Source of the DNA: Varroa destructor | Taxonomy: Eukaryota; Arthropoda; Arachnida; Mesostigmata; Varroidae | Direction of reading: 5' to 3' | Assembly (NCBI RefSeq): GCF_002443255.2 | Contig: NW_019211456.1 | Coordinates: 28,951,341 to 29,015,340 of the forward strand | DNA: 64,000 nt | Shown: positions 23,861-34,800 of the stretch, piece after piece | Numbering within the stretch: position 1 is the stretch's first letter | How the letters are laid out: every line of letters starts with the position of its first letter | Program-made: the position numbers and the translations under genes | The notes under the pieces: generated by a model | What the model was told of the DNA's origin: nothing | The model's database searches: none | Seen by the model: only the letters and a program-made list of their open reading frames with translations

Positions 23861-24840
23861 ATCTCGTGTGTCACAGCCTTTTAGATTTCCGTGGGTTCCA
23901 ACAGAAACATCGCATACCCGAGTGCAAAGTGTCTATAGTTCGCTAACAAACGCCTCGTTCTCATCGTTTCTAGAGAGAGCCACAACTACTTCTCTTCTTT
24001 ATAGTCTGCTTTTTTCTGTGTTATTCTCTAGTTGTCTTATCGTGGCTGCAATAATATCAGAGTTTTCATTTTTCTGCTGCTACATTCTTGTTTCCCATAG
24101 CGAGTTTTGTAACTGCTACAAAACTTACTATAGCGGACAACCAGCACGCCAGATCAACGGCCCGCCGGTTAGCGCACAAGTCCAGAACATGGACGCCGCT
24201 GCCCCACTACCGCCCTGCCTGCAGCGGCTTGCGCTACCATAAGCCCTAACCACCACAAGTCGCTGAGTTTCATAGCAGGAAGGTTTGCTTCAGCTCCCCC
24301 TTTACTACCATGGTCTGCTACTGGCTGTGATGTTGCCATCGCACTTCAGCTTAGTCCTGCCGCTTGTGGTCGTACTGCTGCAGGTGCCTGTTCCCAGCGG
24401 CGTACCCTCCTTTCACATCGGCTCCATATTGGAATATATCTTAGCAACATAAAAGAAAACTGCTACTGTTGTTGCTGCTGATTTCTTAGCGGTCTACTGG
24501 GCCAGCGTTAGCTGGCTAGCTAGCGAAAAAAATGAGCCTCAGGACTTAGGACGCGAGCAAGCAATTGGCTGAAAAGACACACCGGGCGCAGAAGTAGAAC
24601 GAAGGATCGCTTTCGTTTCGTTCGTTTCTGTTTTCTTTCTTCTGACAGAGAGTTCTTGTCCTTTTCTTCCTTGTCGTTCGTCGTTGTTGAAGCAGGACAG
24701 ACCAGGTCAGTCTAGCGATCCCAACAAGCCGGTCCTTTGGCCCATCGAAGAACAGCCGGCCAAAAGAGATACATCAGTACAAACAGAAGCAGCAGGAAGC
24801 AGCGCCAGCGGACAGCGACAGTAGCAGTGGTGGTATATAT
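23861..24840. other. GC-richer, CTG-rich island
   Basis: The 124-codon frame 23868-24242 on the + strand starts at GTG and encodes a Ser/Leu/Cys-rich peptide of no recognised type. CTG-rich runs lie at 24310-24400 and 24460-24485. A TTCG/TTTC-rich simple-sequence patch is at about 24610-24645. No evidence for a functional gene. Confidence 0.35.
24610..24645. repeat. Degenerate TTCG/TTTC-rich simple sequence
   Basis: Imperfect repeats such as TTTCGTTTCGTTCGTTTC followed by TTTTCTTTCTTCT, a pyrimidine-rich low-complexity patch. Confidence 0.6.
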
Positions 24841-26417
24841 ATTATAACACATACAAAGTATACTATCATAAACGTTGGGCATGTTGGCGAAATAGCAGGA
24901 TTTAAGGGGCGCAAATGTTTTGTAGGGAGTCGCATGGGCTAGGAGGACGCTACAAGGGCTGGCTCGGGTTAGTGATGGTCCTCCGAAAATAATGTTCCCC
25001 GTTCTGCCAGGAAGAATACGGAACCAGAGAGAAGTTTTGCAATGAGATCGATGGAACGAAAGTTCGTCTGCCTTTCCCTGCTACTTAGCCCAACAGTATT
25101 TGTCAGTGGAATTAGCTAATGAGTCGTGGGTGGCCCCGAGGGATTTGGCAGACATAAGAAGTTCGTGGATTCCACACGCACGAGATAAAATCCTCCGGTA
25201 GACTGAAGGGCAAAAACAATGCATAAGATTGAAATAATAGGCGATTGGTGAAGGAGAAGTGGTGACAAAGAAATGAGATCTGCAGGGAATTCTGTCTAAA
25301 CGCTATATTCTACAGTAGTTATATGTCTTTACTGGAGGTTTACGATGTCAACGGTCGTTTGTTTAAGATAACCCGCGTACCTAATTTTTAAAGAACGAAT
25401 AGTTCGTGGCGCCAGATCTAGCATCTGTGAGTTGTTAATCATATTTTTTTCTATAAGTTTGATATCAGTTGAATTGAAGTAAAGCAGGCAGATTGCCTTT
25501 TACTTACTTGGTCCCAACGCAGGGAGTTGTATCATACATTTCCATGAAATTTCAAATGATTAAGAAATTAAATTATTAAATTAACAAAGTTACATATCCA
25601 TGATTGAACGCTAATAACGACACTACAACAGCCCCTTGTTATGCCTGCTAAATGCTTATGTAACTTCTATGTCATTTATTTAAAATAGTAAACTTAGTTC
25701 TTTCGGTTCTGATCCTTCTTCTATTGACTTTTTGTGCGGCAGACAGTTAAAGCCAAAAATTGGCTTCTGTCCGCACTAAGTTCTTGTTCCTGTATTCGAC
25801 AGGCTGTGTCCACTAAAGTTATTTATCATAGCTTTCAACCGTTCAGGACATCCTAATGCATTCAGCCAATTTTTGAAAGGCGTTCTTAGCTAAACGCGAG
25901 ATCCGAGTCAGACATGTCCTTGTCACAATGAGATAGCTTTGAGTCCCTTGAGTATTGTTTGAGGTTCGATCGGTTTGATGCCCCACTAATATAGGCAGGC
26001 TTTTTGTAGGGCAACAATGTCTCCTATCAACATACCATTTTCTTTTTTCTAGAACAGTACGCGGCGCTCGCGCCAGCTTGCCCTAATTGAGAATGAGCTT
26101 TACGACAAAATTTAACTTTGTGCTTAGCATTTTCACATATACGTTACCTACAACGTTATGTATTTTTAATGCTCGCAAAAGTAATTTGCTGAACTTATGC
26201 CGTTTACGGTGTACGTTGCAGATGCTCAATAGTTAATATTGCATAGAATATTGGCTTTTTGATTGGAGTCTCTGTACCTAACCAGGTATTATAAGAGAGT
26301 AGCAATCGATGTACAGTTATTCGTAAATTCAAACATGCATGTAATAATATGTGCACTTAACTGGTAATGTTAAATGAAATCTGCGTTTTCGTTTCTTTGC
26401 AGTGGAGGTTTGGATGT
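24841..26417. other. Non-coding stretch, nothing seen
   Basis: Begins with a TA-rich patch at 24833-24847; otherwise no frame, repeat or motif stands out. Confidence 0.45.
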
Positions 26418-26656
26418 CTATAGTGGGTGATCACGTCCACTACAACCCCCGACATCGTTTGATCGATTTGAAGAATCAACAACAGCAACAATAGCAAGGA
26501 GTAATTCGACCTGTTCCCATTTATTTACCCACCAGCAAAGCAGAACGCTTGCAAAAGGCAACGTGTGGGCAAGAGAAGTACGGCTTGGTCCCTTCTTTTC
26601 GAATTTGCCTTCGCGGCGCATTCGTCTGGCTGCTACTGCCTCAAGGCTTCGTATCT

Positions 26657-26696
26657 CGATCCATACTTATTATCAACGCATAATAAGTATGGATCG
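26657..26696. repeat. Perfect 16-bp stem, 8-nt loop hairpin
   Basis: CGATCCATACTTATTA (26657-26672) is the exact reverse complement of 26681-26696, with the loop TCAACGCA between. Neither end extends further. By chance about 0.001 or fewer such structures would be expected in 64 kb. The 40-nt structure is too short for a usual microRNA precursor. It may be a cruciform-forming site, a structured RNA or a template-switch scar. Confidence 0.9.
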
Positions 26697-27460
26697 CTTG
26701 TGCAATAATTCTAAACATTTTGACGCGTCCATCAGCATCCAAGGGCGCAGAACGCATCTAGTATTTAGTCCTGTCCCTTACTTTTGCCATTTAATTTTAC
26801 AAGGGCTAGCGTGCAAGAGAAATTCGATAAATTCAATGGTATTTCCCTTCCGGATAAGGGGCTAGATATTCGTGTCTTAACGTCGAAATTGGATAAATGA
26901 TCTGAACTGTATCTAGGTTTAGTTAACACTAAAGTTAAACCGTAGCAGTATCATGCACTACGCGTAATACATCCACAAGTAGTTTATAGTACTCCACAAA
27001 TTATAGCTTCAATGCAGAAGTACTGAAGCTGAGAGATTTCCAGTCGCCGCAAGTACACGTAACTTTCCAAACGTTGCTTTTTCTTAAAGAGGCTATTTGA
27101 ACTCCATGAAGTGTATGACATTGTTTAACGGTCACTTTAGCGTCAATTGGAACAACTTATTCTTCGTCGTTTCAAAAGCCTCAATAGTAAATCTCAAATT
27201 TGCTTGTAAGATACGTCGTATTAACTGTATCCTACTGATGGCAGTGATCAACGATGTTCTCCTCTCATTCTATCATACGCTCGCTATGTGCCTCTAAAAC
27301 TTCTGTCGAAAAGAAATCTGTTGCGTAAAAATAATCTTTTTTAGTCCTAACCATGGGTCTTTAAAGGCTCATATTATGTTTGTCATTGCGGGTGACACCT
27401 ATGAACAGTACGACGCATTTTTCGCAATCGATAAAAAAGATAGCTCTCCGTCCTATATCA
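26697..27460. other. Non-coding stretch, no gene seen
   Basis: AT-rich. The 100-codon frame 26563-26865 runs through the hairpin and has no recognised domain; the 66-codon frame at 27097-27297 is likewise unremarkable. Confidence 0.4.
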
Positions 27461-27801
27461 TTCTTCCGACTTCCATGACTTGCTTTAGCCTAGTCCTGTA
27501 TCATCGTCACCGGGACCGTCACAACCCTGATCTTCAGCCGAGTCAGAGCTCGAGTGATCTGGCTCTGGGCCTGATCCATACTCGACCGTTCAGTTGCGAG
27601 CGAATGTCTTGGAGCGCTTGACAATAAAGGTCGTTCAGGGGCCGCTAGGAGGAACGCATTGCGTGAGGAGACTGGGATTCAGAGGGGCCGACTCGTTATT
27701 GCTCTTTTTCGTGCTTATTATAGCGGTGCGAGTGAATTTTTGTACGCATTGATAAGCGAGCGAGGGGGTCAATCAGCTTGCAGTCACCCAAAGACGAAGA
27801 A

Positions 27802-27984
27802 ATGGGAGGACTACCCAATTCCGTTACCACAGCCTCTATCACAGTCACCAGTGCTGAAGTGTGGCCAGCCGGAGTTTTAGCCCAGTTCCAACAAGCAGCA
27901 GCATACGATGACGAACCGACGACATCAACTAGCAGCAGTAGTAGTAACGAGGCCGCGAAAAGACCGACAACGCGAAGCAAGTGA
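27802..27984 (+). CDS. Short frame with Ser/Thr-rich C-terminus, doubtful
   Basis: From ATG 27802 the frame gives 60 residues ending in a run of Ser/Thr and a basic tail (SSSSSNEAAKRPTTRSK). The composition looks like the C-terminus of a real protein. The frame is open upstream through a CTTGCAG at about 27777-27783 that could be a weak 3' splice site, so it could also be a last exon. No domain recognised. It is overlapped by a 162-codon frame starting at 27908. Confidence 0.12.
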   Translation: MGGLPNSVTTASITVTSAEVWPAGVLAQFQQAAAYDDEPTTSTSSSSSNEAAKRPTTRSK

Positions 27985-28396
27985 GCAAATGGCGCAAAAC
28001 CGCGTCACCATGTCGGCCCAATGGAGCTTCGGTGGTGACGGTAACGGGAGCAGCGGCGGCTTCAGCGGTGACGGCGACGGAGTCAGCAGCAACGGGCGAT
28101 GGGCCGTGAATGAGCTCGCAAAAGCATTCTTGCGTCTGCTTGTAGCAGTGGGTCTTTCCTCCCAAAGGTTAGCACCCAAAAATCCTAGTCCAACCAGTCA
28201 ACCCCAATGCTGCTGCTGCTGTTGTCAGCGACGATCCCCGTTTTTCGTCTTTATGTCATTCTTCGACACCAGCCGTAGGCGTCCACTCCGAAGCAGTAAC
28301 GGTTGGAGCAGTACGGCCTTCACAGTCTACCCAGTCCCCCATATTCTTTTTGTGAGACGAACCATTGGCGACGAGAACGACCGCATTGCTTGCTGA
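27908..28396 (+). CDS. 162-codon open frame, doubtful
   Basis: Starts at an ATG and runs 162 codons. It has a Gly/Ser/Asp-rich segment near residues 42-62 (GGDGNGSSGGFSGDGDG) and a Cys/Gln run near residues 97-107 that is a translated CTG tract. These are what simple repeats give in this frame; the rest shows no domain. The opposite strand is open in two frames over the same bases. Most likely not a gene. Confidence 0.12.
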   Translation: MTNRRHQLAAVVVTRPRKDRQREASEQMAQNRVTMSAQWSFGGDGNGSSGGFSGDGDGVSSNGRWAVNELAKAFLRLLVAVGLSSQRLAPKNPSPTSQPQCCCCCCQRRSPFFVFMSFFDTSRRRPLRSSNGWSSTAFTVYPVPHILFVRRTIGDENDRIAC

Positions 28397-28560
28397 TACC
28401 TCTACTGTGCAGGGACGAACGCCATAGCAAAAGGTTTCTCGAACCATTACAGATTTCCATAGCATGTCCATTTACTTTCACTACCAATTTCAACACTAGA
28501 GCACGATGACAATGAGTGCATGCGCGCACATGCGTGGTACAGGCACGAGAGGCTGACTAA

Positions 28561-31039
28561 AATATCGTAAGTCGGTCATATCGTATTCCAGATTGGCTTC
28601 GGCACGACCTAATTTTACACGCTTACAATGTATCGTCGACTCGATGACTATAAAGCAGCTTGCGACGAATAAAATAACCTAGCTCGGGACGTGAGAATTG
28701 TGACGTTGGGACAAACATTTAGGAAATTAGGAATAGACCTGGCAGTATAATATGACGCAGTTGTCCACCCGGTGTAATACCTAGCAGTAGTTAATGGGTG
28801 TAAGGCTCGAAATATTTCGATGTTTCTTTTAATAAAGTTTTAATCAAAGGGCAGTTAAAACAACTGCGTGAAATCGTTGCTACGACATTTCCAAAAATCT
28901 AAAGATGCGTCGATATGCCAGGATAATTCTTGGGATGACACAGATTTCAGTAGTACCGGGTGTGACTAGTCTAGTTTATACTATGAACCGGCGTTTAGGA
29001 TAAACAAATAGGTTAGAGGTCAATACAGGAAGGTGAAGAAAAGCAGAATACAGAGATGTTGTTGATGTAAACACTGTCCACACGATGTCAAGGCCAGTTC
29101 ATCGAGCTCTCTTTATTAGGGATCTGAACAGCCTGTGAACATGCAGCCACTGATATAGTGCTGATATGTATATGTATATATGTCGTCCGGACAAAGTCAA
29201 CACCATCTCTATTTTCAACAGTACAATCCTGGATAGTTAACAAAAAGGTTCTATAAGGCTTCTAAATTCTGCTTCACAGAAAAGGCTTTTGCTAGCAGAG
29301 AACTCTAGATGAGTAGCTCGCTTAATCTGATACATTTCTCGAAGGTTTGTCGTCCGTCTTTTTCTTACGCCTGACTATGAATTTTCCAATAATGCGGCCT
29401 CAAATCGTCAATATAAGTTTATTATAAAACCCAACAATTATACTATTTGCAACATTCTATGCAACCATATATATGCTTCCGTTTAAATGATTTTTTATGC
29501 CATTTTTTTCAATCGCATAATTACTTGTTTAATGCTAGCCGGTTTCGCGTTGAAGCTACACTAAACCCTTTTTCTTCACCATGTTTTTCCCAATTTTCGA
29601 GATCCTTTATAGCCTTCACCGAGTAGGAACCGAAACATGTCCTTAACTGCGGCAGGCTCAAAAAGGGGAAGATAACTAGTGACTGCGGTGGCACAAATTG
29701 TAGTTCAAGAGACCGAAAATCAGAAAAAAGCATGATAGACAGTAAAAGTCAGCGAAGGCACTCTTATTTCGACAAAACCATTTGCTACGAGACTTACGGG
29801 GTAGAGAGGCAACTCGTGAAGCTCCAGTGATTTCTGTCGAAAAAATGAGCTCAAAATCACTTCAAGATCAGTCGCCTATTTCTCTGTAAAGGTCACTCAC
29901 TTTCATTGGGAAATCCATTAGGACAGAGATCAACTGCGGGAAAACAGGGACGCCATTTTCTGTGCTGGAATGAGTTCTCCTTTTTATTTTGCTCTATGGA
30001 ACCATCCTTTTTTCTCGACTATTTTTCTGAAACAGGATTTTTCCTTTTGTCCCTCTATTAGTGGCTTAGCTGTTCTATTTCTTTACTCTTTATCATCTTT
30101 AGAAGAATTTAGTGCAGTTATGCCTTTAGTTCGTACCCGCCGTGCAATTCAGCGCTACTTGTAATTATAGATCGTCATATGAAAACACCGTCGTAACAGT
30201 ATTACATAATGGAACAAACCGAACAAAGAAAATTACAAGTCGGTTTTGTAAGGCCAGTTGTATGGTTTAGTGTGTATAAGAACTCAAATAAAAAGACCAT
30301 ATCGAGCCAAAAAACGTTTTATAATTGTAAACAATAATAGAAAAACTTGCCGTCACAATTCTACTCAGCGCCTGTGGCGCGTAGTAACTAGTAAGTTATC
30401 CAACTCAATATTAGAGAGAAATCTTTAGCCAAATTTCATTTATTTTTTAAAACCCAGTAGACGTATCGGCCCGTTTAGAGTTAGACCATCTGCAAAATAG
30501 CATCCGTTCTCTTATATATATTGAATCTGTCATATTCATCTGTACGCTTTTAGAAGCACAATGTGTAATAGACTTTACAAATGCGGATAGTCGTGATTGA
30601 ATTCGGGACGGGTAGATATTGCAACAGTATGGAAATTTTCTCAACCTATGGGTTCCCAGTCTGTGAAAATGCCGAAGGAAGCGCGTTCTATATTAAAATG
30701 CCTATATTAGACAATTAGCCAGTGCACACGCTGAAACAGTCTACAGTAGTAAAATTTTCAGTAGATTTTACTATGGTCATATGGAGTAAATGCTGCTTAC
30801 CGGTATTTAGTATGAGCGGATACCTAGGTGTCAAATGTATATATGGAATAAGTATTCTTTCCTAGAAGAAAATGTAGGTACGCATCTAATTTAACTTAAA
30901 TTGTCCTTTATGCGGCTGGCCCTTCCGCGCCTGCCGGAAGTGCACTTGTTCATGCACCTCTAACGCTTAATGTGATTTCTCCTATTCTTTTTTTCGAAAA
31001 AAAAATCGTACAAACTAAAATTGTAAAAGTTGTGTCACC
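28561..31039. other. AT-rich stretch, no gene seen
   Basis: Holds an interrupted TATG/TATA microsatellite near 29166-29182 and otherwise only short frames with frequent stops. Confidence 0.45.
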
Positions 31040-31490
31040 CTCGAGGCACGTTTATCAAAGAGCCATCGATGCCTTGAGAGCGATAAAGGATCGGAAAGCG
31101 GAAGCAAATCTCGTCCACCTTACGAATACACCGAAAGTTAGAGGACGTTCTATAGGCCGTCGCCGATGGTCAGAAAGGCAAGCGTTGGGGCACACGAGAA
31201 GGACGCAGGCAGGACGATATCGCAAAGGTGGTTTGTCAAAGGAGACAAGCCGCCAATGCAACGAGAAAAAGAGAATTGCAGCGAGCCCCCTCACCCCTCT
31301 TTTTCTCCCCATTCAGCAGCCTTCTCTGGGCTTTCGCGGGCAAGCCGATCAAACGAACGGGAGACGCGATGTGTCACTGATCTAGAAGGTCGAGGAGGAC
31401 TTGTGAAACAGGGCCAGTTGTGTGGAGAGGACGTTCAGAAGAGGCGGGGTCCCTTTGTGGTCGCGAATAAAAAAGGGTTTCTGTAGAAGT
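31040..31490. other. Purine-rich island with two overlapping frames
   Basis: The + strand is markedly purine-rich. Two + strand frames overlap: 30972-31385 (137 codons, with RAIDALRAIKDRKAEANLVH near residues 31-50) and 31166-31486 (106 codons from an ATG, Lys/Arg/Glu-rich). Both look hydrophilic, as any translated purine-rich strand does, so neither is a firm gene call. The first frame opens just after A- and T-runs near 30990-31010. Confidence 0.3.
31166..31486 (+). CDS. Doubtful hydrophilic 106-codon frame
   Basis: Begins at ATG 31166. The peptide is soluble in character (HEKDAGRTISQRWFVKGDK, later RSNERETRCVTDLEGRGG) and ends at a TAG at 31484-31486. No recognised motif; the Lys/Arg/Glu content follows from the purine-rich strand. 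The overlapping frame 30972-31385 is equally plausible, and both may be chance. Confidence 0.12.
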   Translation: MVRKASVGAHEKDAGRTISQRWFVKGDKPPMQREKENCSEPPHPSFSPHSAAFSGLSRASRSNERETRCVTDLEGRGGLVKQGQLCGEDVQKRRGPFVVANKKGFL

Positions 31491-31669
31491 TAGGAAGGGT
31501 CAAGGCAAATGGCTTCAATATCTTTCCTCTTCGGCTATTTCTCTCGACTCAGATACTTTCAAAAATCCTTGTTTTTTCGTTTTCTATCTTCGATAGAACG
31601 GAGTGATATTTTCTGTAAACAAAAAAAAAGATGTTGTTGTATATACAAGTGCTAAATGAATAGCGTTTT

Positions 31670-31699
31670 GGTACGTTAACAGAACTTGCTTAACGTACC
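31670..31699. repeat. 10-bp inverted repeat
   Basis: GGTACGTTAA (31670-31679) and TTAACGTACC (31690-31699) form a perfect stem with a 10-nt loop. About one such structure is expected by chance in this window. Confidence 0.55.
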
Positions 31700-31863
31700 G
31701 AATATTTTGAAAGGACTTGGACGCTTGACAATGGTCAACCCCTGCAGAAAATTCTGTAAACTGGATTACCGAAACACATCTTACTTATTTGGTTAATAAA
31801 TTAGTTTTTTTCAAAGGGAAAAACTGTTGCACACGTAATTGTTTGATCAAAAGCCTTTAACTC

Positions 31864-31886
31864 AAAAAAAAAACAAAAAAAAAAAA
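31864..31886. repeat. Interrupted poly(A): A10-C-A12
   Basis: Ten A, one C, twelve A on the + strand. It could be the tail of an old retroposed copy inserted on the + strand, but nothing recognisable precedes it. Confidence 0.75.
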
Positions 31887-34800
31887 GGAACGTTTAACTT
31901 TTCTTGAAATCGCATACACCCGGTCGTTGGAGGCCCTAGAATTTGCAGTGATACGTTATACAGCAACTAATTAAATGAGGTAAGCGTAAAAATTAATTAT
32001 AAGATGTTATAATGCTTATTATTATAATTTTGGCAAAAAGTTGAAGTTCGATTGGCTTTAGTTCAAATATAGGAACAGATAATTTTAATTGCTATTTCTT
32101 CTTCACTTTCATAGATCTAATGGTAACGAGCTACGTTTATTTGATCACAAATCTCGTCATGCATCTACAATGCCTTCGAGATCCTCAATCGTCAAGCACA
32201 CCTGTTGGACCACTCCAAGCACCTACGCAATCGTATGACAGGTTTGTTTCCACAACACCACTTTAAAAATAGATGAAATAAAGAAGGTCGAAATGAGATA
32301 ACGGCAATAAAGAGTTGAATATATATTGCTGACAGTCGGGGCATCGGTCTCGTCAAAATTTTCCACCTTTCAGACGTCGCCCGCGTATTTGACCTAGGCG
32401 ATTAGAGATCTTAATTCAGGAAGTGAAAAATTTAGAAGAAGAAAATACAGCCGGTGGCAATGGGTTCATGAAAAATCACTTTTAATCTGCGCTACGGACA
32501 GTTCAAACTCCAATCTAAAAGAAAAATATTATTGCCTATTGGACCATTTAATAGCTCAAAGATAATTCGTCGAAATTTTTCCGCCGAGGTTTTCTAATTA
32601 GTCGATAGCCCTTAAATAGCCAATTTGGCATAATTTTCAATAATAAAAATAGTCATATATTCACAGTGAACTGAAATGCTAATTAAAATATTACACAAGG
32701 TCCCCTATTCTATATGTCTAGAGACGTCTATTGGGAACTCTGTTGCTAGGATCGTCTTGTTTATCTGAAGGTATCTTGAAATGCGATTCGATGGGGTTAT
32801 TAAGTGACTACTATAGTCTGCTATGAAGAGTCAGCGATCTGCCAAAGATTGTATATAGCCGAGGAGGCTGCACTTTATTCTGCAACTGGAGGAGATAGTT
32901 GGTCCTTCCAGACCATGGCCTTTGCTTCATTGCCTCGATGACTTGGCGGGCCTTACTCGACCCGCCAGATAGAAAACTATTCGCCGTCACTAAACGCGTT
33001 TCTTCGGGTTAGTCATGCTACTAAATTAGCGATAATTAATATCCTTTGATCTGGCTAGCGCCCTAGCTCACGATTAGAGGAAACTCCAACGCCAACTCGC
33101 TAAAAGCCCAAGCGCCTACCGGCGGTCTTGACGAACGACGAGCTCAATTATCTTAGCTAGAGTAGAATCCAAGATGCCGATAGTGGGTGAACAGTAGAGC
33201 ATAAACAAATAACTAGATGTATAAAGATTGGTGTTTTCATTTTGACTAGCTCATAAAACGCTATCGAACCACCGAGGTCACGTTTTGTTTAACGTAAATG
33301 TTTTTTAACGCATTATTATTCAGCAAAACGCCCTAAACTATTTCGTAGTCAACCATAGAATCCACAACGCCCGATCAAAACTTTCTAAAACTACTATTTG
33401 AAAGGCAAAATTTTCATACGTTATTTGAAAAAATATTCGAGCAGTATGGACTTGATACAACAGAATCAAATGAACGCATGAGCAGCTATCAGAGTAATTA
33501 ATATATGGATAATACAACACTGAAAGGTTTACGTAAAGTATGTTCATTTATCTATTTACAAAAATCCTTAAATATAAGATAAAAAGTATAGTAATAAAGT
33601 TTTAAAGACAGTGGTCACCGATGATTACCAACTGATACTTAAAGTGACTAATTGTCCTCTGCATAATATTTATAGGCATTGTTAACTTAATGAAAGTATC
33701 AAGACCTAAGTTGAGTCTATCACTGTAACGCACAGGGGTTAGGCCCAGATATTATCAGCCGTTGTTGTACGGTGTTCTCGGGGCTGTTGTGTAACACAAT
33801 GCGTGTTCAAAGAGTACAAGGCTCAACGCTATGCCAGTTAGTGAGACAGACACAGCGATCTCATATTTTCGGGGCTTCTATGTAGTTTTGGACGTGTTTG
33901 AAGCTGCCTCTGACATGGACCAGTTATGACAGAACTTGGTTTTACTTAGCACCAATTCTGCGGACGGTGAACCCTGACCTCTCTAAGCCTTCCGTACCAT
34001 CGACCCCACCTGTTCAAACTGATCTAATAAGGAAGCTTCTGAAAGAAAGAGGAAACTCTTTACATAAAACGTTTTTTTCTTAGTTTTCAATCTGAAATTG
34101 TTGTAGTTATATCTCAAGAGTATGATTGAAGTCAATTTCATAATAGTTTACATCAGACTTATTTTGCAAACAAGTATTAATGTCAACAGATAAAGATTAG
34201 GCCTCTCGGTAAAAAGGGACAAATATTTTCCAGGTAGCTCGTTATACTAAAAAGTACCATTGTAAGCTCCTCAATCTACTGCAAGCTTAAGCATGGCCAC
34301 TATTATTCTATTGCTTCCTAAGCAAACATTAGCTCAAACTCAACGGGACTGGCTACTACAGAGTTAAAAATGATCAGGCATGAATTTTCGAAATGAGATT
34401 TTAGGCTATGTATAGGAGAATCAAGGACAGATACAGTTGTGCTTTGCCAGTTCGTGGTAGCACAAACCGAACATATACTTTTGGTCCTAGCGTCATGTGC
34501 ATAGCGCCTAGCAAGGGGATGACTGATTTACAGGCGAAATCAAGGTAGAAAAGGACTCTTATAGTTATTGAGAAGTAGGTCTACTGTTGACGCAGAAGCT
34601 GTGAACAAGCAGATTATTAATTAACCACGTGTAGAACAGAAGCAAGCGAAATTCGTTCGACGAAACATTGAGCAAGACATACAGGCTTACAACGTATGCG
34701 AACCTTCGTGCGCGTCATGAAAATGAAGGTAAACATTGTAATTAGTTCCTTATTTCGAAATTTATCTGATTTCTCATTTGTGTCCCTTTTACTGGGTTAA

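Larger units (their letters stand above)
27461..28560. other. GC-rich island open in many frames on both strands
   Basis: Composition is strongly G/C, with CAG/CTG, GGYGACGG and CTGCTGCTG runs. At least nine frames over 60 codons overlap here. Minus-strand DNA at 28034-28060 matches the 22463-22489 segment of the probable retroelement relic (about 20 of 23 aligned bases, allowing a short gap); both encode an APVT-containing Ala-rich peptide. The simplest reading is old retroelement debris or a regulatory island. Confidence 0.35.

Noticed and set aside
25974..25984. GGTTCGATCGG, another B-box-like sequence
   Set aside because: No A box or cloverleaf could be built upstream.
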